Positions 1-6,777 are shown, counted from the stretch's first letter. The stretch: 6,916 bases of DNA from Verrucomicrobiales bacterium (GCA_005789375.1 SXXZ01000187.1:1-6916), one strand, 5' to 3'. The notes: generated from the sequence alone by a model not told the origin. A program made the numbers and translations.

Positions 1-83
1 AGGGTGCCCGTCGAGTGGTTGGTCAATCGACGCACCGCATCCAGGGGTTCCACGGTGGGGCCCGCTGTGACGATGCAACGCAT
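1..83 (-). CDS. coaB: Phosphopantothenoylcysteine synthetase (CoaB), N-terminus only, cut by window edge
   Basis: The 27 complete codons from the ATG at 83 begin MRCIVTAGPTVEPLDAVRR and continue with a TNHSTGT segment. This matches the start of the CoaB domain, where E. coli Dfp has ITAGPTREPLDPVR followed by SNHSSGKMG. CoaB joins cysteine to 4'-phosphopantothenate using a nucleotide triphosphate, in cytosolic coenzyme A synthesis. The Met lies directly before the first beta strand, so the protein probably lacks the N-terminal CoaC decarboxylase half of the usual CoaBC fusion; that is inference. The Asn of the N-H-S-T-G segment is kept, while the Lys of the E. coli S-G-K-M segment is Thr here. 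A weak ribosome binding site, AAGG (93-96), lies 9 bases before the start. The gene sits 89 bases after the lipocalin gene on the same strand. The rest is outside the window, so the integrity of the gene cannot be judged. Confidence 0.85.
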   Translation of the reverse strand, partial: MRCIVTAGPTVEPLDAVRRLTNHSTGT

Positions 84-172
84 GGAGATGGACCTTAGGG
101 CGTTTGGCTGCCCGTTGCCACGGTGGCGTTGGCGGTTTTCCAGCCTGTGTCGGTGCCGGTGCCGGGTAACGC
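84..172. other. Intergenic gap between lipocalin gene and coaB
   Basis: These 89 bases separate the stop of the lipocalin-like gene from the coaB start. Apart from the AAGG at 93-96 that may serve coaB, I see GC-rich sequence with short CGGCACCG-like repetition and weak imperfect pairing around 119-136. There is no convincing promoter hexamer pair and no hairpin followed by a T-run. Read-through from the ABC operon into coaB is therefore possible but not shown. Confidence 0.5.
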
Positions 173-1429
173 TCACAACGCTCGCCGCAAGTGGCCGGCG
201 TAGCCGGTCATCTCCACGAAGGCACGCCCCACTTCTTTGCCTTGGGCGTCGCGGACTCGGCAGGCGCCTTCCCAGTAGGGGACGCCTCCAATGCCGCCTG
301 ATAGCTCTTGGTCGGCACAGAGGGGTTCGATCCGCAGGGTGGGACCAGGGTTCCCGTTGGGCTCGGGAAGACTAAGGAGAACGGCTGCCGGATAGACGCC
401 GCCGGATCGCGGGCTTTTCCATTGGCCTTCGCCGCGCCAGGTGAACCGGTCGGGTCCCCACTGCGAGACGCGGCCGTCGGCTTCAATCCAAGCGACAGTG
501 GAGAAGGGGTCCGTGCTGCCGTCGTCGCGACGCATCCGATAGGCCATGAGTTCGCGGCCATCAAAGAATTGTATGCAGGTCCAGTCCCAGCCGACTTGCC
601 CTTGGCCTAATTGGCTGCTGCTAATTTCGTGATCCATCCAAGCTTCTCCTTCGATTCGCTCAGTCTTGGAACTGGAGCCGCGCCGGAGTTCACCGCTGAC
701 GGACATTCGCGAGAAGGTGAGGTAGTGGCTGGCGGCTGAGGGTTCACGGGCTTTGCGGGACACGCCGTTGGTGCCAAATACCACGAGGGGTTTCTGGGGT
801 CGTAGTGTCATGCGCCAGAACAGGTCGGCTTGGATGCCGCCGCGCAATTCGAGGGCGAGAGTTCCGTTGGTATCGGAGCCCAGGTCTTTCAGAGACCAAT
901 TGCCGTTGCGGAGTTGGAGTTTTCGGGTGTCAGCCTGGGCGTCCCAGCCTCGTCGGTTGAGGCGTTCTTCTTGGCGGAAGGTTCCGGTGGCTACATCGAG
1001 CCAGGCCATGTGGGCCAGGAAGAATTCATCCGTGGCAAAGAGGGGCGTGGCAGAGGTGAGGGGTGCGAGGGACTGGGATGGGGTGTTGGTGTTGGTATTG
1101 GTGTTGGTATTGGTGTTGGTTCTGCGGTCTCCGGCTCGTCGAAAGAAGGTGGCTTGGAACCCGTGCCGTTGGCCGCCTTCAGAGGTCAAGTGGCCGGTGA
1201 TGTACCACCACTCGATCTTGTATTCGGGATGACTTCCATGGTCGGCCGGAAACTGGAAGATGCGACCGGGCTGGGGTAGGGCGAACTCTGGGCGATTCTG
1301 TGGGGGGATCTCGTCGGCTCGCAGGTCGAGACGAGCGATTCCAAGGATAAACAGGCTCAGTATCCAAATGCGTATTCGTAACCGCGGGTTATCCATCGAG
1401 AGTTGAGGAGTCGGGGACATGGGAATCAT
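173..1429 (-). CDS. Secreted AttH/CrtC-type lipocalin-like protein
   Basis: A 418-residue protein of the lipocalin-like AttH/CrtC superfamily, which includes carotenoid 1,2-hydratase (CrtC) and the AttH proteins encoded beside ABC transporters. Residues 60-80 carry the family opening (FPADHGSHPEY, then EWWYITGHL). FFLAHMAW is near 136-143, LTFSRMSVSGEL near 237-248, GEAWMDHE at 261-268 and PYWEGACRV near 384-392. The N-terminus has an Arg-rich stretch, a hydrophobic core (about 21-32) and a possible signal peptidase I site after LRA (36-38), so export is likely. There is no lipobox Cys, so it is probably not a lipoprotein. The ATG at 1429 forms an ATGA overlap with the permease stop; ATGs at 1420 and 1396 are alternatives, and the one at 1396 would give a more typical signal peptide. 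Residues 104-115 are an Asn-Thr repeat in a loop after the FFRR strand. Biochemical function is unknown; context suggests partnership with the ABC transporter. The name carotenoid hydratase would be unsafe because no carotenoid genes are visible. Confidence 0.88.
   Translation of the reverse strand: MIPMSPTPQLSMDNPRLRIRIWILSLFILGIARLDLRADEIPPQNRPEFALPQPGRIFQFPADHGSHPEYKIEWWYITGHLTSEGGQRHGFQATFFRRAGDRRTNTNTNTNTNTNTPSQSLAPLTSATPLFATDEFFLAHMAWLDVATGTFRQEERLNRRGWDAQADTRKLQLRNGNWSLKDLGSDTNGTLALELRGGIQADLFWRMTLRPQKPLVVFGTNGVSRKAREPSAASHYLTFSRMSVSGELRRGSSSKTERIEGEAWMDHEISSSQLGQGQVGWDWTCIQFFDGRELMAYRMRRDDGSTDPFSTVAWIEADGRVSQWGPDRFTWRGEGQWKSPRSGGVYPAAVLLSLPEPNGNPGPTLRIEPLCADQELSGGIGGVPYWEGACRVRDAQGKEVGRAFVEMTGYAGHLRRAL
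1082..1117. repeat. In-frame hexanucleotide tandem repeat coding for (Asn-Thr)6
   Basis: There are six consecutive 6-base units, ggtgtt or ggtatt on the plus strand, followed by a degenerate unit ggttct (1118-1123). The last four full units form two perfect copies of a 12-base unit (1094-1105 and 1106-1117). On the coding strand they read AAC/AAT-ACC, giving six Asn-Thr dipeptides at residues 104-115 of the lipocalin-like protein. Because the unit is 6 bases, gain or loss of copies would lengthen or shorten the loop without a frameshift. Confidence 0.95.
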
Positions 1430-4089
1430 TCTTCGCGTTCTGCAGGCAGCGCAGCGCCCCAGCGGCCGATGCTCCAACCGGTGAGAGCCGCCATCGCCAG
1501 GACGGCCAGAGCCAATCCGCCTAACCACAGCCAGGGGGGATCGGTTTCTAGGGTCCAGCCGAAGGTTTGTACGTTGACCCGGTGGATGAGCAACCAGCCC
1601 AGCGCGAGGCTGGCAACCAAGCCGACAAGGATGCCCACGAGGGCTGTTAGGACGCTTTCTAAGGTGGTGGCCCAGGCAATCTCGGAATGCCTGAATCCGA
1701 GGGCTCGCAAGGTGGTGAGGTCGTTGCGTCGTTCCCACAGCAGGCTTGCCAAGGTGAAGCCCAGTCCCAAGACCGAGACGGCGATGCCGATGAGTTCGAG
1801 GGCGTCGGTAATGGCGAAGGTTTGTCGGAAGATGCGCAGGGCTTCGCTGCGGAGATGGGGTTGGGTGTACACGGCCAGTCCGGGGTAATTGGCTTTCCAT
1901 CGAGCCCGGACTAAAGAGCCTTGGTCAGGGTCTCGGAGCTTGGCGATGACGCTGGTGGCTAACTCGTCACCGAACCAGGTAGCAAAGTGTTCGCGCTGGA
2001 TTACCAGGGATCCGCGTTCGTTGCCGTAATCGGAGAAAATACCCGCGAGGGTGATCCGGCGAGGTCCGGTCGGCGTGGGTAAGGTGAGTGTGTCACCCCG
2101 ATGAAGTTGAAAACGGTGCGAAAAGCTTTCGCTGGCCATGGCGAGGCCACTGTTGCGGGCCGGATCCCAAAGGGCGTCGTCGGTGGGTTCCTCGCGCCAG
2201 GCGATGCGTGCTTGATCACGCATGAAGGCGGGATTGCCGCCAAAGAGCAGGGTGGATCCGCCGGGGAGTTGGAGTTCAAGGGCCTGGACCACGTTGGCAG
2301 CCACCACCTCGGGGTCCGAGACAAGAGCCTTCCAAGTCTCGGGCCGGATGCGGTTCTGGGTCGAGGCACTCTGGGCTCCTTCGCTGGAGACGTAGAGGTC
2401 GGCCATGAAGGTGCTCTCGATCCACCCACGCAGGGTGGTGTCAAAACTGCCAACGAGGATGGCCATTCCAGCGGTCATTGCCACAGCGCAGACTAATCCG
2501 GCAATGGCCAGTCGGTGGCGGCCGGTGGGTTGGCGGAGGTGGCTCAAACCCAAACGCGTGGGAGCGGAGAGGCCATCCCACGAAGTCAGTCGCCGCATTA
2601 AAAATGGCGGAAGCAGGCCCGCCAGTAGTCCGGCTCCAAGCAACCAGGTGAGTGCCGATCCGTAAGCCGCCAACGAAATTCGGGATCCGCCCTCCAGTCG
2701 CAGTGCAGGCAGCGTGGCGAGTGCGGCACCGATAACGAGGAGCATCAACGCGGTGGGCAGTACCCAACGGGGAGCGGCGGTTCCAGTTTGGGCCCGGTTT
2801 CGGCCAATTAATTGGGCGGGCGGTGTGGTTGCGGCTTGGCGGGCGGGCCATCCTCCGGCTACTAGGCTGGCCGTTATGGCGAGTAACAAAGCAGCAGCAG
2901 CTTCCACTGGATCTAAGGAGGCCGATTGGACTGCAGTGGCGTAGTAGAGCGAATTGACCGTTTGGCCGACGCCGCGAACGGCTCCCTGCGCACCGGCCCA
3001 GCCCAAGATCAGACCCAAGACGCCGCCGATGAGGCCGAGCACCGCGGCTTCCAATAACCAGGCGCGGCGGATGCGCTCGGGTTCGACTCCCAAGGAACGC
3101 AGAATGGCGATCTCTTCTCGGCGTCGGACCACTGCGCCATCCAGAGCCTGAAAGACCAGCATGAGCCCCACCAGCAATGCGAGCAGCGACAGGATGGTTA
3201 GATTGAGGCGGAAGGCCTGCGTCATGGTGGCGGCATTGTCGCGGCGGTCGGAGGAGCTGCTCAGAATCCAACGGCCCGCCATCCAGGTGCTGAGTTCTTG
3301 GCGAAGAGCCGATGCCCGGACCGATCGATCGGATCCCTCGGGTAAGACGAACTCGATGCGGTCGAGTTGCCCGGTTCGGGCGGTTAATCGCTGCAATGCG
3401 GGAAGATCGAGCAGTAGCAGGTTGTCGGGGGCTTTGGGCTGGGAGGGATCTTCGGGAATGATGCCGGTAATTCTCAATTCCACGATTTGCTCCTGAACCA
3501 CTAGGCGCAAGGTTGGGGACGAGAGACGGGCGGCGAGCGCGGAGGGGACAAGCACCGCATGGGGGTCTTGAAGGCTGGCCCAGAGGGCGGATTCATCGGT
3601 GGGTGGATTGCTCGATGAAATGGGCGCAGGGCCCTGCGGCATGGGGCTGGTTCGCGAACGCTCCGGTTTGCGGGCCTGAGCCAAATTCTGTAGGGCGATC
3701 CAATCGACGCCGAGGAGCGTGTAGGTGGTCCGGCTGCCGATGGCCGATTGGGAGCCATCGCCCGGTTCCACGGCGGTGCTCTCGACGACAGGTACCCAGT
3801 GCACCGGTGTGTCGGTGAAGCGTTCGCGGAGTTCCGAGAGCAGGGAATCGGGCAGGCTTCCGGCTGGGGACAGAATGATTCCGTCGCTCTCGGCGGTGAC
3901 CACATCGGTAAAATTCTGAAAACTGGTAACCGCTGCTCGATTGGCCAGACGGATCGACAGGTAGACTGCGACACCCAGGGCCAATGTCAGAATGAGCAGG
4001 GCGGTGGTCCACGGCGCGCTGCGCGCATGACGCCAACTCACCTGGGTCCAGAGCAATCGTTGGACTTGCGGTGGGGTCTCCTCGGTCAT
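1426..4089 (-). CDS. FtsX/MacB-type ABC transporter permease, double-domain, 887 aa
   Basis: An inner-membrane permease with two FtsX domains fused in one chain. I count about ten hydrophobic segments: near residues 27-47, 295-317, 343-366, 394-413, 441-461, 474-493, 526-547, 762-784, 812-835 and 852-874. This is the 4+2+4 layout of ten-helix FtsX permeases. Large non-membrane regions follow the first helix (about 50-290, MacB-like periplasmic domain) and the seventh (about 550-755). Family signatures RRREEIAILRSLGV (322-335) and ERRNDLTTLRALGF (786-799) mark the cytoplasmic coupling helices of the two halves, which normally contact the ATPase. A Pro/Ser-rich stretch (about 138-168) looks like a disordered insertion in the first periplasmic domain. 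The start overlaps the ATPase stop (ATGA, 4086-4089) and the stop overlaps the lipocalin gene start (ATGA, 1426-1429), so translation is probably coupled. The arrangement resembles AttF/AttG fused into one protein. The family covers lipoprotein release (LolCE), efflux (MacB) and mechanotransmission; the substrate here is unknown. Confidence 0.92.
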   Translation of the reverse strand: MTEETPPQVQRLLWTQVSWRHARSAPWTTALLILTLALGVAVYLSIRLANRAAVTSFQNFTDVVTAESDGIILSPAGSLPDSLLSELRERFTDTPVHWVPVVESTAVEPGDGSQSAIGSRTTYTLLGVDWIALQNLAQARKPERSRTSPMPQGPAPISSSNPPTDESALWASLQDPHAVLVPSALAARLSSPTLRLVVQEQIVELRITGIIPEDPSQPKAPDNLLLLDLPALQRLTARTGQLDRIEFVLPEGSDRSVRASALRQELSTWMAGRWILSSSSDRRDNAATMTQAFRLNLTILSLLALLVGLMLVFQALDGAVVRRREEIAILRSLGVEPERIRRAWLLEAAVLGLIGGVLGLILGWAGAQGAVRGVGQTVNSLYYATAVQSASLDPVEAAAALLLAITASLVAGGWPARQAATTPPAQLIGRNRAQTGTAAPRWVLPTALMLLVIGAALATLPALRLEGGSRISLAAYGSALTWLLGAGLLAGLLPPFLMRRLTSWDGLSAPTRLGLSHLRQPTGRHRLAIAGLVCAVAMTAGMAILVGSFDTTLRGWIESTFMADLYVSSEGAQSASTQNRIRPETWKALVSDPEVVAANVVQALELQLPGGSTLLFGGNPAFMRDQARIAWREEPTDDALWDPARNSGLAMASESFSHRFQLHRGDTLTLPTPTGPRRITLAGIFSDYGNERGSLVIQREHFATWFGDELATSVIAKLRDPDQGSLVRARWKANYPGLAVYTQPHLRSEALRIFRQTFAITDALELIGIAVSVLGLGFTLASLLWERRNDLTTLRALGFRHSEIAWATTLESVLTALVGILVGLVASLALGWLLIHRVNVQTFGWTLETDPPWLWLGGLALAVLAMAALTGWSIGRWGAALPAEREE

Positions 4090-4793
4090 AGGCGCTCGGA
4101 GGAGGTCGAAGACTCGGTCTCAATGATTCCGTCCCGGAGACGAATTTCGCGGTGGCAAATGGCCGCCGCTTCCGGGCTGTGGGTGACCAGCACCAGTGCT
4201 GTGCCTGTTTCGTCGCTCAGTTGGCGCAGCAAATCGAGAATGCGCTGACCATTGCGGGAATCGAGGTTGCCCGTGGGTTCATCGGCTAACAGCAATCGAG
4301 GCCTATGGATGAGAGCGCGGGCGATGGCGATGCGTTGCATTTCGCCGCCGGACAGTTCGCCGGGCGGAGCATCGGCCCTGTGAGACACACCAACTCGCTC
4401 GAGCAAGGTCGCCACCCGGGTTCGGCGTTCTGGAGCCGGCACGCCTAGCAATTGAAGGGGTAGTTCGACGTTCTCGCTCGCGGTCAGCGTGGGTAGGAGG
4501 TGGAAGAACTGGAAGACCGTGCCGAAGTGGCGGCGTCGGAGTGCAGCCAGCCCATTGCCATCCAGATTATTGAGGCTGATTCCGTCGAACTCGATGAGGC
4601 CGGATTTGGGGCGATCCACGCCCCCGAGGAGATTAAGCAGGGTTGTTTTCCCGGATCCGGAGGGGCCGGTCAGCGCAACCCGCTCGCCTGCTTGGATGCG
4701 CAGTGAAACCCCAGCGAGCACAGTGCGTTCACGGTAGGCGTGGTGTACGTTGCTCGCTTGGAGCAATACAGGGGTGGAGACCGATTCCGTCAT
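4086..4793 (-). CDS. ABC transporter ATP-binding protein, LolD/MacB type
   Basis: A 235-residue cytosolic ATPase, the usual size for LolD-type subunits. All hallmarks are intact: aromatic A-loop Tyr20, Walker [10 protein letters not shown] (43-51), Q-loop Gln95 in VFQFFHLLP, signature LSGGEMQR (147-154), Walker B LLLADE (167-172), D-loop NLDS (176-179) and switch His205 in VTHS. The [16 protein letters not shown] segment is typical of ATPases paired with FtsX-type permeases. It is expected to dimerise and drive the permease encoded next, whose ATG overlaps this gene's TGA. The ATG at 4793 is the only reasonable start (the next Met is residue 152). No Shine-Dalgarno sequence precedes it. It is the first gene of the ABC unit, so a promoter is expected in the 126-base gap upstream, though I could not identify one. 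Confidence 0.94.
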   Translation of the reverse strand: MTESVSTPVLLQASNVHHAYRERTVLAGVSLRIQAGERVALTGPSGSGKTTLLNLLGGVDRPKSGLIEFDGISLNNLDGNGLAALRRRHFGTVFQFFHLLPTLTASENVELPLQLLGVPAPERRTRVATLLERVGVSHRADAPPGELSGGEMQRIAIARALIHRPRLLLADEPTGNLDSRNGQRILDLLRQLSDETGTALVLVTHSPEAAAICHREIRLRDGIIETESSTSSERL

Positions 4794-4919
4794 CTAGTCA
4801 CAACATGGCTTGGAACCGAGGACGTCCAAACCGAGATCGCTGAACTCTCCCAATTTTCCACGGCGAACGGGATTGGCGAACGAGGACTGGCGAACGAGCC
4901 GGTTCCGGGTATCGAATGC
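4794..4919. other. Intergenic gap between larE and ABC operon
   Basis: This is the only gap between genes 2 and 3 of the run, so it should hold the end of the PIG-L/larE transcript and the promoter of the ABC unit, if they are separate operons. It holds one arm of a hairpin whose other arm lies in larE, and three copies of ggcgaacg. Scanning the minus strand, the best hexamer is TTGGAC, with only a poor -10 match 17 bases downstream, so I make no promoter call. There is no T-run terminator. Confidence 0.5.
4862..4898. repeat. Short direct repeats upstream of the ABC operon
   Basis: The octamer ggcgaacg occurs at 4862-4869, 4875-4882 and 4889-4896, at steps of 13 and 14 bases. The last two copies extend to a perfect 11-base repeat, tggcgaacgag (4874-4884 and 4888-4898). 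The copies lie 69-105 bases upstream of the ATPase start, where an operator could sit, but the spacing is not an exact helical turn and no regulator is known. They may equally be chance low-complexity sequence. Confidence 0.6.
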
Positions 4920-4930
4920 TCAAACCGGCT
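4897..4930 (-). other. Stem-loop spanning the larE stop codon
   Basis: On the transcribed strand AGCCGGTT (4930-4923) is followed by an 18-base loop and its perfect complement AACCGGCT (4904-4897). The larE TGA (4922-4920) lies in the loop. The 8-base stem is GC-rich enough to form, but no T-run follows, so it is not a standard intrinsic terminator. It could act as an RNA 3'-end stabiliser, part of a Rho-dependent end, or be chance. Confidence 0.45.
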
Positions 4931-5786
4931 TCAGTGGGATGGGGGTGGGTCCGCGCCGATACCCGTTGAGGTCCACGGTTACGAGGCCGTATCCGAGATG
5001 GCGCAAACGAACTAGCACGGACTCTCTGAGTTCAGGGTCTTGCCACCGCTGGAACTCGGGCGGTCCGACTTCGATGCGTGCCAGGTGACCCTTGAGGGTG
5101 CCTCCCAGTTCGTGATGTCGAACTCGGAGGTCGTGAAAACCTTGGTCCCGTAGAAAGGCTTCTGCCTCTTCGACCATGTGGAGCTTTTCTTCTGTGACGG
5201 CCTCGCCTGTGGGGATCCGGGAACTCAGGCAGGCCATTTGGGGTTTGTCGGCGGTCGGCAAGCCGAGGTGGGCGCTAAGTTCGCGGATTTCTGCCTTGGT
5301 CAGACCGAGCTCTTTGAGCGGGGCGCGGACTTGAAACTCACCGGCTGCCTTGGCCCCGGGGCGATGGTCACCGATGTCGCTGGCATTCTCACCGTAGGCC
5401 AACACTTGATATCCCAATGAACGAGCCATGGGCTCGAGCTCGCGAAAGAGGGCGTGCTTGCAGAAGTAGCAGCGGTTTTCGGGATTCGAGAGATATCTGG
5501 GGTCGCTAAATTCTTGGGTCTGGAGGACGCGTACAGGGATTTCGAAACGCTCGGCGATTTCCAGGGCTTCTTGCAGTTCGCGGCGGGGCAAGCTGGGTGA
5601 ATCGGCGATGGCGGCCAGGGAGCGTTGGCCAAGCACATCGTGCGCGACTTTGGCTAAAAAGACCGAGTCGACGCCGCCGGAATAAGCGATGACGCAACTG
5701 CCGTAGCTGGCGAGGAGTTCGCGCAGGGCGCGGTACTTGGCCTCGGTGATCGGTTTCAATGCGATGTCGGATGCGGGAGCAGTCAC
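4920..5786 (-). CDS. larE: LarE-type ATP-dependent sacrificial sulfur transferase
   Basis: A 288-residue PP-loop ATP-pyrophosphatase, close to the usual LarE length. LarE activates the carboxylated nicotinate precursor by adenylylation and adds sulfur during nickel-pincer nucleotide cofactor synthesis; the L. plantarum enzyme gives up sulfur from its own Cys176. Seen here: PP-loop SGGVDS at 36-41, NRCYFCK around Cys106 and Cys109, YGENASD near 131-137, and ACLSSRIPTG at 185-194 with Cys186 in the expected sulfur-donor position. The extra C-x-x-C pair plus Cys186 fits the three-cysteine LarE class reported to bind a [4Fe-4S] cluster and so possibly act catalytically. The start is GTG (5786-5784), overlapping the upstream gene's TGA as GTGA. 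No other good start is near and no Shine-Dalgarno sequence is seen, so translational coupling is likely. LarB and LarC are not in the window, and many LarE homologues occur without them, so the physiological substrate may differ from the lactate racemase cofactor. Confidence 0.9.
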   Translation of the reverse strand: MTAPASDIALKPITEAKYRALRELLASYGSCVIAYSGGVDSVFLAKVAHDVLGQRSLAAIADSPSLPRRELQEALEIAERFEIPVRVLQTQEFSDPRYLSNPENRCYFCKHALFRELEPMARSLGYQVLAYGENASDIGDHRPGAKAAGEFQVRAPLKELGLTKAEIRELSAHLGLPTADKPQMACLSSRIPTGEAVTEEKLHMVEEAEAFLRDQGFHDLRVRHHELGGTLKGHLARIEVGPPEFQRWQDPELRESVLVRLRHLGYGLVTVDLNGYRRGPTPIPLKPV

Positions 5787-6643
5787 ACGGTGAACAGGGT
5801 GTCTGGCCGGTCATTCAGGCCGAGGTTGAGTCCGCCTTGCTGGATCTCCACGAGGGATCCGTTTTTCCAGAGACAGCGGCGGTAGAGGGTGGCGAAACCA
5901 AAGTTGGGAGCGGAACCGCCCTGGCCGCCGACGAGTTCGCTGCCACGGCGAACGTTGTCTTGCATCCAAGCAGGCAGGAGCAGGTGGAAGGGATTCCGTT
6001 TCACTTCGCCGGCGTGAAAGGAAATGCCGCTCACGAGGTCGGTGAGGTCGTTTTCGCTGATTTCGACCATCAAGTTGGGGCGGGTCATCTGGCCCCAGTA
6101 TTCGGTTTCGATGAGGACGGTCTGGAAGTCGGGTCCGAGGGTTGCCAAGGCATCCATCACGAGGTGATGGGTGCCAATGTGCGATCCGTTCCAATCGGCG
6201 GCATGGGGGACGAGGATGGCTGCGGGGGCCTCTTGGCGCAGGATGTCGGCGATGCACTGGACCATGGGTGCCCAGATGGCGGGTTCCTCGGTGCGGCACT
6301 TGGGGGTGACCTTTTCGAGGCCGTTCGGGCGGGTCTGGATTAAGCCGAAGCCCATGTAGGCGCAGGCGGCTTGGAGTTCGGTCCAGCGTTCGGACTGACG
6401 GGCGCGGTTGCTGCCCTGGGTGACGGCGACATTCTGGATATTCCAGCCGCATTCGCGCAGGAGGCGGAGGGCAAGGCCGCCGATGATGCATTCGTCGTCG
6501 GGGTGCGGGGAGAATATCAGGGCCTTCGGCGCTCCTGGACGAGGAGTGGCCACGGTGGTCGGAGTGAGTCCGCCCAGGGGGAAGGAGCGTCCTTCTCGGA
6601 AGCTGCGGGCGTAATCGCGGACGATCGTAGCGTAAGGATTCAT
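5783..6643 (-). CDS. PIG-L family (LmbE-like) zinc-dependent N-deacetylase
   Basis: A 286-residue protein with the PIG-L/LmbE fold signature. In numbering from the ATG at 6643, the core strand ALIFSPHPDDE ends at residue 51; His47 and Asp50 are the expected zinc ligands and Asp49 the general base, by analogy with MshB. VTQGS at 74-78 and the DWNGSHIGTHH segment (150-160) follow; the latter should supply the third zinc ligand and a catalytic His. The C-terminal part (TEYWGQM near 180-186, FHAGEVKRNPFHLLLPAWM near 209-227) belongs to a subgroup I cannot assign to a substrate. Family members remove acetyl groups from GlcNAc-linked lipids, thiol precursors, antibiotics or small sugars. The frame stays open to an ATG at 6763, but the extra 40 residues are Arg/Pro/Ser-rich, unlike the family, and lie in DNA resembling the noncoding flank, so I chose 6643. 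Its TGA overlaps the larE GTG, implying a shared transcript. An N-terminal signal peptide is not evident, so it is probably cytosolic. Confidence 0.88.
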   Translation of the reverse strand: MNPYATIVRDYARSFREGRSFPLGGLTPTTVATPRPGAPKALIFSPHPDDECIIGGLALRLLRECGWNIQNVAVTQGSNRARQSERWTELQAACAYMGFGLIQTRPNGLEKVTPKCRTEEPAIWAPMVQCIADILRQEAPAAILVPHAADWNGSHIGTHHLVMDALATLGPDFQTVLIETEYWGQMTRPNLMVEISENDLTDLVSGISFHAGEVKRNPFHLLLPAWMQDNVRRGSELVGGQGGSAPNFGFATLYRRCLWKNGSLVEIQQGGLNLGLNDRPDTLFTV

Positions 6644-6777
6644 GCAGGCGGGGAGACTGTAATGTCGGAATCGGCGGAGAAAAGGACCGAGTCGGGCTGA
6701 TGAGTCGGCTGGGAGGGAGAGAGGTCTTGGTGTGGGCTCCGCACTATCACGGCTGCGCGGCATCAGGCCTTCGCTCG

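Noticed and set aside
753..1279. Two plus-strand open frames opposite the lipocalin gene
   Set aside because: They are shadows of the real gene; their Val-Leu and Gly-Val repeats are only the complement reading of the Asn-Thr hexanucleotide repeat.
1430..1900. Long N-terminal extension of the lipocalin frame, to a 575-residue protein
   Set aside because: It lies antiparallel to nothing but overlaps the permease gene on the same strand in another frame; its translation is Arg/His/Pro-rich without family features, while a good ATGA-coupled start with a signal peptide exists at 1429.
4862..4898. Possible CRISPR-like repeat array
   Set aside because: Repeat units are only 8-11 bases with 3-6 base gaps, far too short for repeats and spacers, and no cas gene is present.
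4936..4949. G-runs suggesting a G-quadruplex
   Set aside because: Only three separate runs of three or more G are present, and they lie within the 3' end of larE.
5759..6343. Plus-strand open frame of 194 codons
   Set aside because: It is antisense to the well-supported PIG-L gene, has no recognisable domain, and is the kind of open frame expected opposite GC-rich coding DNA.
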